From Citrobacter rodentium NBRC 105723 = DSM 16636 (GTDB taxonomy: Bacteria; Pseudomonadota; Gammaproteobacteria; Enterobacterales; Enterobacteriaceae), in NCBI RefSeq assembly GCF_021278985.1, contig NZ_CP082833.1, positions 4,216,001 through 4,280,000 of the forward strand: a DNA stretch of 64,000 nt, written 5' to 3'. Below are positions 56,676-64,000 of this stretch, piece after piece. Each line of letters opens with the position of its first letter. Positions within the stretch are counted from its first letter, which is position 1. The notes below the pieces were generated by a model, which was not told the DNA's origin, did no database searches, and saw only the letters and a program-made list of their open reading frames with translations. The translations under genes were made by a program, and so were the position numbers.

Positions 56676-57350
56676 ATGATGCGCGTTCTGGTTGTTGAGG
56701 ATAATGCGTTACTACGTCACCACCTGAAGGTGCAACTTCAGGATGCGGGACATCAGGTTGATGACGCGGAAGATGCCAAAGAGGCCGATTATTATCTTAA
56801 CGAGCATCTGCCAGATATCGCGATTGTCGATCTCGGGTTACCGGATGAAGACGGCCTTTCCCTGATCCGCCGCTGGCGCGGCAATGACGTTTCTCTGCCG
56901 GTGCTGGTGCTCACCGCGCGTGAAGGCTGGCAGGATAAAGTGGAAGTGCTGAGCGCTGGTGCGGATGACTACGTCACTAAACCTTTCCATATCGAAGAAG
57001 TGGTGGCGCGCATGCAGGCGCTGATGCGTCGCAACAGCGGCCATGCTTCGCAAATTATCTCTATCCCGCCCTTCCAGGTCGATCTCTCGCGCCGGGAGCT
57101 GTCGATCAACGATGAGGTGATCAAACTGACCGCGTTCGAATACACCATTATGGAAACGCTGATCCGTAATAACGGTAAAGTGGTCAGTAAGGACGCCTTG
57201 ATGTTACAGCTCTACCCGGACGCAGAGCTGCGGGAAAGCCATACCATCGATGTACTGATGGGGCGTCTGCGCAAGAAAATTCAGGCGCAGTATCCGGACG
57301 ATGTCATTACCACGGTGCGTGGTCAGGGTTATCTTTTTGAACTGCGCTAA
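56676..57350 (+). CDS. phoP: PhoP, response regulator
   Basis: A 224-residue OmpR-type regulator. Acidic pocket residues are in VVEDN; the phospho-acceptor Asp52 lies in IVDLGLPDEDG; Thr and Lys switch residues are in LTARE and YVTKPF. The C-terminal winged helix ends VRGQGYLFELR. It controls magnesium, acid and antimicrobial-peptide responses. Starts MMR as in Salmonella. It overlaps phoQ by 1 bp. Confidence 0.97.
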   Translation: MMRVLVVEDNALLRHHLKVQLQDAGHQVDDAEDAKEADYYLNEHLPDIAIVDLGLPDEDGLSLIRRWRGNDVSLPVLVLTAREGWQDKVEVLSAGADDYVTKPFHIEEVVARMQALMRRNSGHASQIISIPPFQVDLSRRELSINDEVIKLTAFEYTIMETLIRNNGKVVSKDALMLQLYPDAELRESHTIDVLMGRLRKKIQAQYPDDVITTVRGQGYLFELR

Positions 57351-58810
57351 TGAATAAACTGTTGCGTCATCTTTTCCCGCTCTCCCTGCGCCTGCGCTTC
57401 CTGCTGGGTACCGCGGGGGTGGTGCTGGTGCTCTCGCTGGCCTATGGCGCGGTTGCGCTGGTGGGCTACAGCGTCAGCTTTGATAAGACCACGTTTCGCC
57501 TGCTGCGCGGCGAAAGTAACCTGTTTTATACCCTCTCGAAATGGGAAAAGCAGCAGATCCACGTCGAGCTTCCGGAAAATCTCGACATGCAAAGTCCCAC
57601 CATCGCCCTGATTTACAACGAAAACGGAAAACTCCTGTGGGCCCAGCGCAACGTTCCCTGGCTGGTTAAGCTTATTCAGCCTGACTGGCTAAAAAGCAAC
57701 GGCTTTCATGAAATAGAAGCGGATATTGACGCCACCAGCACCCTGCTAAACGACGATCACACGATTCAGGAGCAGTTAAAAGAGGTGCGGGAAGATGACG
57801 ACGATGCGGAAATGACCCACTCGGTGGCGGTGAACGTCTATCCCGCGACGGCGCGTATGCCGCAGTTGACGATCGTCGTGGTCGATACCATCCCCGTTGA
57901 GCTTAAACGCTCTTATATGGTCTGGAGCTGGTTTATCTATGTGCTGGCGGCCAACCTGCTGCTGGTGATTCCCCTGCTGTGGGTCGCTGCCTGGTGGAGC
58001 CTGCGCCCGATCGAAGCGCTGGCGCGCGAAGTGCGCGAGCTGGAAGAACACAATCGTGAACAGCTAAACCCGGAAACCACCCGTGAGCTGACCAGTCTGG
58101 TACGCAACCTGAATCGCCTGCTGAAGAGCGAACGCGAACGCTACGACAAATATCGCACCACGCTTACCGATCTTACGCACAGCCTGAAGACGCCGCTGGC
58201 CGTGCTGCAAAGCACGCTGCGTTCAATGCGCAGCGAGAAGTTGAGCGTCAGCGAAGCCGAGCCGGTTATGCTTGAGCAGATCAGCCGTATTTCCCAGCAG
58301 ATCGGCTATTACCTGCACCGCGCCAATATGCGCGGCGGCATGCTGCTCAGCCGGGAACTACATCCGGTCGCGCCATTGCTCGATAACCTGACGTCGGCGC
58401 TGAACAAGGTTTACCAGCGTAAAGGCGTTACCATCAACCTCGATATTTCACCGGAAATCAGCTTCGTCGGCGAACAAAACGACTTTGTCGAAGTGATGGG
58501 CAACGTGCTGGATAACGCCTGCAAATATTGTCTGGAGTTTGTGGAGATCTCGGCGCGCCAGACCGACGATCATCTGTACATTGTGGTGGAAGATGACGGG
58601 CCGGGAATTCCTCAAAGCATGCGCGATTTGGTGTTCGATCGCGGCCAGCGCGTGGATACCCTGCGGCCAGGCCAGGGGGTGGGTCTGGCGGTTGCCAGGG
58701 AGATCGCCGAACAGTATGACGGCAGAATTATCGCTGGCGACAGTTTACTGGGCGGAGCGCGTATGGAGGTCATTTTTGGCCGACAGCAGCCGGGGCAGAA
58801 GGACGGCTAA
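57350..58810 (+). CDS. phoQ: PhoQ, sensor histidine kinase
   Basis: A 486-residue inner-membrane sensor. TM1 is about 17-40, TM2 about 193-217. The periplasmic PAS-like domain has the acidic patch VREDDDDAEMTH that senses divalent cations and peptides. HAMP follows, then the phospho-His in LTHSLKTPLAVLQ and the ATP site (NVLDNACKY, DDGPGIP, GQGVGLAVA). The start is coupled to phoP. Confidence 0.97.
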   Translation: MNKLLRHLFPLSLRLRFLLGTAGVVLVLSLAYGAVALVGYSVSFDKTTFRLLRGESNLFYTLSKWEKQQIHVELPENLDMQSPTIALIYNENGKLLWAQRNVPWLVKLIQPDWLKSNGFHEIEADIDATSTLLNDDHTIQEQLKEVREDDDDAEMTHSVAVNVYPATARMPQLTIVVVDTIPVELKRSYMVWSWFIYVLAANLLLVIPLLWVAAWWSLRPIEALAREVRELEEHNREQLNPETTRELTSLVRNLNRLLKSERERYDKYRTTLTDLTHSLKTPLAVLQSTLRSMRSEKLSVSEAEPVMLEQISRISQQIGYYLHRANMRGGMLLSRELHPVAPLLDNLTSALNKVYQRKGVTINLDISPEISFVGEQNDFVEVMGNVLDNACKYCLEFVEISARQTDDHLYIVVEDDGPGIPQSMRDLVFDRGQRVDTLRPGQGVGLAVAREIAEQYDGRIIAGDSLLGGARMEVIFGRQQPGQKDG

Positions 58811-58903
58811 GGCAACGCGAAGCAATAAATATGCGCTAACTGCATTCATCCTGTTACGCATCCGTTATAATCGGTGGCAACCAACAGCCTGTGGATGCGC
58901 AAA

Positions 58904-60025
58904 ATGGAATATCAATTACCCCTCAACTGGCCCGACTTTCTTGAACGTCACTGGCAAAAACGCCCGGTGGTGTTGAAGCGCGGCTTTAATAACTTCATCG
59001 ATCCCATTTCGCCTGATGAGCTGGCGGGACTGGCGATGGAAAGCGAAGTTGATAGCCGTCTGGTAAGCCATCAGGATGGCAAATGGCAGGTCAGCCACGG
59101 TCCGTTCGAAAGCTATGACCATCTCGGCGAGAGCAACTGGTCGCTGCTGGTGCAGGCTGTTAACCACTGGCATGAGCCCACCGCCGCGCTGATGCGTCCC
59201 TTCCGCGCCCTGCCGGACTGGCGGATTGACGATCTGATGATCTCCTTCTCTGTGCCGGGCGGCGGCGTTGGTCCGCATCTGGACCAGTACGATGTGTTTA
59301 TTATTCAGGGAACCGGCCGCCGTCGCTGGCGCGTGGGGGAAAAGCAGCAAATGAAGCAGCATTGTCCGCATCCGGACCTGCTCCAGGTCGATCCGTTTGA
59401 AGCGATTATTGATGAAGAGCTGGAGCCGGGCGATATTCTCTATATTCCACCGGGCTTCCCGCATGCAGGCTACGCGCTGGAAAACGCGATGAACTACTCC
59501 GTCGGCTTCCGCGCGCCGAATACCCGTGAGCTGATCAGCGGTTTCGCCGACTTTGTGCTGCAACGTGAACTGGGCAGCACCTACTACAGCGACCCGGACC
59601 TGCCGCCGCGGGAGCACCCGGCCGACGTGCTGCCGCAGGAGATGGACAAGCTGCGGGCGATGATGCTCGACCTGATTAACCAGCCGGAGCACTTCAGGCA
59701 GTGGTTTGGCGAGTTTATCTCCCAGTCGCGTCATGAACTGGATATCGCGCCGCCGGAACCGCCGTACCAGCCGGACGAAATCTACGATGCCCTGAAGCAA
59801 GGCGATGTGCTGGTGCGTCTCGGCGGGCTGCGGGTACTGCGCATCGGTGATGAGGTGTATGCCAACGGCGAGAAGATCGATTCTCCACACCGTCCGGCGC
59901 TGGAGGCGCTCGCCAGCCATATCGTGCTGACCGGCGAAAACTTTGGCGATGCGCTGGAAGATCCCTCTTTCCTGGCGATGCTGGCAGCGCTGGTCAACAG
60001 CGGCTACTGGTTCTTCGAGGGGTAA
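58904..60025 (+). CDS. roxA: RoxA (YcfD), ribosomal protein L16 arginine hydroxylase
   Basis: A 373-residue JmjC 2-oxoglutarate/iron oxygenase that hydroxylates an arginine of ribosomal protein L16. The iron site is HLDQYD (His and Asp) and the later His in GFPHAGYAL. The start at 58904 (MEYQLPLNWPDFLERHW) matches E. coli; ten extra upstream codons are unsupported. It follows phoQ as in E. coli. A REP pair carrying an IS621-like element follows. Confidence 0.95.
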   Translation: MEYQLPLNWPDFLERHWQKRPVVLKRGFNNFIDPISPDELAGLAMESEVDSRLVSHQDGKWQVSHGPFESYDHLGESNWSLLVQAVNHWHEPTAALMRPFRALPDWRIDDLMISFSVPGGGVGPHLDQYDVFIIQGTGRRRWRVGEKQQMKQHCPHPDLLQVDPFEAIIDEELEPGDILYIPPGFPHAGYALENAMNYSVGFRAPNTRELISGFADFVLQRELGSTYYSDPDLPPREHPADVLPQEMDKLRAMMLDLINQPEHFRQWFGEFISQSRHELDIAPPEPPYQPDEIYDALKQGDVLVRLGGLRVLRIGDEVYANGEKIDSPHRPALEALASHIVLTGENFGDALEDPSFLAMLAALVNSGYWFFEG

Positions 60026-60048
60026 GATTTACGTGGATGCCTGATGAT

Positions 60049-60078
60049 TGCCGGATGGCGCTTCGCTTATCCGGCCTA
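60049..60078. repeat. REP unit, left half of an interrupted BIME
   Basis: GCCGGATGGCGCTTCGCTTA followed by TCCGGCCTAC is a complete REP. Its inverted partner lies at 61371-61410, beyond the IS. Removing the IS joins them into a classical BIME. Confidence 0.9.
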
Positions 60079-60195
60079 CAAATCCCGTAGATACTGTTAT
60101 CGCCTGCAAGCTTTTTTATTTTCCGCCTTACCAGATTGCAGGCATACCAGTCACAGCGCCGTCAGGCGCTGTTTTTTCATCCCTTCCACCATATT

Positions 60196-61369
<1,174 letters not shown>

Positions 61370-61370
61370 A

Positions 61371-61410
61371 GGCCTGATAAGACGCGACAGCGGCGCCATC
61401 AGGCTATCCG
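61371..61410. repeat. REP unit, right half of the interrupted BIME
   Basis: GCCTGATAAGACGCG and its inverted half GGCGCCATCAGGC form the second REP. The IS junction abuts it. Confidence 0.85.
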
Positions 61411-61422
61411 CCATCAACAAAA

Positions 61423-62649
61423 CTACGGCTGCTTCGCGGTTAACTCAGCGATACGCACAATCACCTGCACCGCCTTCTCCATCCCTTCGAGGGTGACAAA
61501 CTCATGTTTGCCGTGATAGTTGTAGCCGCCGGTAAACAGGTTCGGGCACGGTAACCCCATAAACGAAAGCTGCGCGCCGTCGGTGCTGCCGCGAATCGGC
61601 TTCATATCCGGCTCAATATCGCAATCGCGCATCGCCTGCTGGGCGATAGCCAGAATATGCGGATGCTCAACCACCTTCTCACGCATATTGTAATAGCTGT
61701 CTTCAATCACCAGTTCGATGTAGCAGTCCGGATGCAGCCCTTTTCCGACCTTTTTGGCGATCTCCATCATCTTACGCTTACGCGCCTCAAACTGCTTACG
61801 GTCGAAATCACGGATGATGTAGTGCATATCGGCACGATCGACGGTGCCTTTCATGCTGGCCAGATGATAAAAGCCCTCATAGCCCTCGGTGGCTTCCGGG
61901 CTTTCGTCCGCCGGCACCTCAGCATGAATGCGCGCCGCCAGCGACAGCGCATTGACCATAACCCCTTTAGCGGTGCCGGGATGCACGTTGTTGCCGACGA
62001 TTTTGATATTCACCGATGCCGCATTGAAGTTTTCAAACTCCAGCTCCCCCACACCGCCGCCGTCGACGGTATACGCCCACTGCGCGCCAAACGCCGCGAC
62101 ATCAAAATGTTTCGCCCCTTTACCAACCTCTTCATCCGGCGTGAACGCCACGCGAATATCGCCATGCGGAATATTTTTTTCCTTCAGCACCGCCAGCGCG
62201 GTCATGATTTCCGCAATGCCCGCCTTGTCGTCCGCGCCGAGCAGCGTTTTACCATCGGTGGTAATCAGCGTTTGTCCCAGCAGCTGATGCAGCACCGGGA
62301 ATATTACGGGCGACAGCACCTCATCGCCAATACCGAGCGCGATATCGCCGCCGCGATAATTTTCAACGATCTGCGGATTGACGTTTTTACCGCTGAAATC
62401 GGGTGAGGTATCCACATGGGAAATAAAACCAATGGCTGGGATATCGCCGGGAACGTTCGCCGGCAGCGTTGCCATAAGCGTCCCTTTGTCACTTAGCGTC
62501 ACATTGACCAGCTCCATCTCTTCGAGCTGTTGTTTGAGCAAATGTAATAATTTCCACTGTCCCTCAGTACTGGGAACCTGTCTTACACCCGCCTTCGATT
62601 GGGTATCCAATGAAACGTAGTGTAGAAAACGCTCAAGTAGTTTATCCAT
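61423..62649 (-). CDS. pepT: Peptidase T (tripeptidase)
   Basis: A 408-residue M20-family zinc aminotripeptidase. The metal ligands are in FISHVDTSPD (His and Asp), LGADDKAG, FTPDEEVGKG (catalytic and metal Glu) and the final His in YNYHGKHEF. The start at 62649 gives the E. coli length (MDKLLERFL). A longer frame of 15 codons is not supported. Divergent from potA. Confidence 0.96.
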   Translation of the reverse strand: MDKLLERFLHYVSLDTQSKAGVRQVPSTEGQWKLLHLLKQQLEEMELVNVTLSDKGTLMATLPANVPGDIPAIGFISHVDTSPDFSGKNVNPQIVENYRGGDIALGIGDEVLSPVIFPVLHQLLGQTLITTDGKTLLGADDKAGIAEIMTALAVLKEKNIPHGDIRVAFTPDEEVGKGAKHFDVAAFGAQWAYTVDGGGVGELEFENFNAASVNIKIVGNNVHPGTAKGVMVNALSLAARIHAEVPADESPEATEGYEGFYHLASMKGTVDRADMHYIIRDFDRKQFEARKRKMMEIAKKVGKGLHPDCYIELVIEDSYYNMREKVVEHPHILAIAQQAMRDCDIEPDMKPIRGSTDGAQLSFMGLPCPNLFTGGYNYHGKHEFVTLEGMEKAVQVIVRIAELTAKQP

Positions 62650-62877
62650 GCAGTCACCCTCACTATTTGTGACAACATTATCAGGAAGCCACAAAAGACA
62701 AATATTGCGTCAGGTCACTTTTATCCCCGCAAACGAGAATATTTCTCTTCCGACCCTTACTGACTATAACAAGGATTGGCGATTACAGTGGTTTGCCGTA
62801 GAATGTCCGCCCTCATTAAGAGTCACCAGGGTGGTCAATCACAAACCCCGCATCGGTCAGCCATCCGTTGCGTCTAC

Positions 62878-64000
62878 ATGGGACAGAGTAAAAAATTGAA
62901 TAAACAACCGCGTTCGCTTTCACCGCTGGTGCTTTTATCCGGCATAAGCAAAAGCTTCGATGGCAAAGAGGTCATTTCCCAGCTGGACTTGACCATCAAT
63001 AATGGCGAGTTCCTCACGCTGCTCGGCCCTTCTGGCTGTGGTAAAACAACCGTGCTGCGCCTGATTGCCGGTCTGGAAACCGTGGATACCGGCCATATCA
63101 AACTGGATAATCAGGATATCACCCACGTTCCGGCGGAAAATCGTTATGTGAACACGGTTTTCCAGAGCTATGCGTTATTCCCGCACATGACCGTATTTGA
63201 AAACGTGGCGTTTGGGTTACGCATGCAGAAAACCCCTGCGGCCGATATCGCCCCGCGCGTTACTGAAGCGCTGCGGATGGTGCAACTGGAGGAGTTCGCT
63301 CAGCGTAAACCGCATCAGCTCTCCGGCGGCCAACAGCAGCGCGTCGCCATCGCCCGGGCGGTGGTCAATAAACCGCGTCTGCTGCTGCTTGATGAGTCCC
63401 TTTCGGCGCTGGATTACAAGCTGCGAAAGCAGATGCAGAACGAGCTGAAAGCGTTGCAGCGAAAGCTTGGCATTACCTTCGTTTTCGTCACCCACGATCA
63501 GGAAGAAGCGCTGACCATGTCCGACCGCATTGTGGTGATGCGCGACGGGCGTATTGAGCAGGACGGCACCCCGCGTGAGATTTACGAAGAGCCGAAAAAC
63601 CTGTTCGTCGCTGGCTTCATCGGCGAGATCAATATGTTTAACGCGACCGTTATCGAACGTCTGGACGCCCAGCGGGTTCGTGCTAACGTAGAGGGGCGGG
63701 AATGCAATATCTACGTCAATTTCGCCGTTGAGCCAGGGCAGAAGCTGCATGTTCTGCTGCGTCCAGAAGATCTGCGCGTAGAAGAAATTAACGACGATAA
63801 ACCCATCGAAGGGCTGATCGGCTACGTGCGTGAACGCAACTACAAGGGTATGACCCTTGAGTCGGTTGTGGAGCTGGAAAATGGCAAGATGGTCATGGTC
63901 AGCGAATTCTTCAACGAAGACGATCCGGACTTTGACCACTCGCTCGATCAAAAAATGGCCGTCAACTGGGTAGAAAGCTGGGAGGTCGTACTGGCAGATG
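62878..64000 (+). CDS. potA: PotA, spermidine/putrescine ABC ATPase (3' end cut)
   Basis: The first 374 codons of the 378-residue ATPase of the PotABCD polyamine importer. Walker A GPSGCGKTT, the Q-loop FQSYALFPH, signature LSGGQQQR, Walker B LLLLDESLSAL and the H-loop are intact. The C-terminal regulatory TOBE-like domain follows. Start ATG at 62878 matches E. coli MGQSKKLNKQP. Only the last few codons fall outside the window. Confidence 0.96.
   Translation, partial: MGQSKKLNKQPRSLSPLVLLSGISKSFDGKEVISQLDLTINNGEFLTLLGPSGCGKTTVLRLIAGLETVDTGHIKLDNQDITHVPAENRYVNTVFQSYALFPHMTVFENVAFGLRMQKTPAADIAPRVTEALRMVQLEEFAQRKPHQLSGGQQQRVAIARAVVNKPRLLLLDESLSALDYKLRKQMQNELKALQRKLGITFVFVTHDQEEALTMSDRIVVMRDGRIEQDGTPREIYEEPKNLFVAGFIGEINMFNATVIERLDAQRVRANVEGRECNIYVNFAVEPGQKLHVLLRPEDLRVEEINDDKPIEGLIGYVRERNYKGMTLESVVELENGKMVMVSEFFNEDDPDFDHSLDQKMAVNWVESWEVVLAD

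Overview
The window is a stretch of enterobacterial chromosome. Most genes are near-identical to Escherichia coli K-12 genes, yet gene content and order differ from E. coli. A chromosomal class A beta-lactamase resembling the Citrobacter SED/Cdi enzymes, a second RyhB-type sRNA as in Salmonella, and the overall codon and GC character suggest a Citrobacter species, probably on the amalonaticus/farmeri/sedlakii side. The species call is inference; the family-level placement is secure.

Layout. (1) 1-5.5 kb: the ydjG-H-I-J-K-L sugar-acid/polyol operon on the minus strand. (2) 5.8-24.8 kb: the E. coli 'yea' block with local changes: a secreted GH18 chitinase and yajD, then yeaC, msrB, gapA, yeaD, yeaE, mipA, sigma-54-driven yeaG-yeaH, dgcJ, yeaK, yoaI, yeaL, a glutamine-amidotransferase-like gene, a DUF523 gene, yeaO, yoaF, the mini-proteins yoaK and yoaJ, yeaQ, a Fur-boxed RyhB-2 sRNA, a membrane protein behind a PmrA-like box, yoaG, yeaR with an NsrR-like palindrome, and leuE. 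dgcP, found next to yoaK in E. coli, is missing. (3) 24.9-26.4 kb: an SOS unit with a LexA box, a short unknown ORF and umuC, but no umuD. (4) 26.5-43.1 kb: an accessory catabolic island: a GntR regulator, two CitMHS-type carriers, an SDR, a beta-propeller lactonase, a frameshifted LysR gene, an AcnA-like hydratase, a cytosolic substrate-binding-like protein, a GudP-like carrier, an amidohydrolase, an Asp/Glu-racemase-like protein, a beta-decarboxylating dehydrogenase, and otnK-otnC. Repeated AAATGCA half-sites sit in the intergenic promoters. (5) 43.2-49.2 kb: umuD with its own LexA box, zinT with a Zur box, a Cys-rich copper-storage-type protein, the beta-lactamase, a DUF1471 protein, a tRNA-like RNA, a two-gene unknown operon, and a pertussis-type ADP-ribosyltransferase gene flanked by 17-bp direct repeats. 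(6) 49.3-64 kb: core genes icd, rluE, nudJ, mnmA, hflD, purB, phoPQ, roxA, pepT, potA. They are interrupted by an IS1111-type element (between purB and phoP) and an IS621-like IS110 element (between roxA and pepT) inserted in a REP pair.

How the genes work together. The island looks like one regulon for uptake and breakdown of a hydroxylated di- or tricarboxylate or its lactone: carriers, lactone-opening enzymes, hydratase and decarboxylating dehydrogenase, with OtnK/OtnC yielding dihydroxyacetone phosphate. The true substrate cannot be read from sequence. Stress and metal control is dense: LexA (two), Fur, Zur, NsrR, PmrA, PhoP and sigma-54 sites are all visible. The most unusual items are the catabolic island, the orphan ADP-ribosyltransferase, the split umuD/umuC, the IS621-like element whose bridge-RNA guide segments match its own insertion site, and the tRNA-like RNA with an abnormal anticodon arm.
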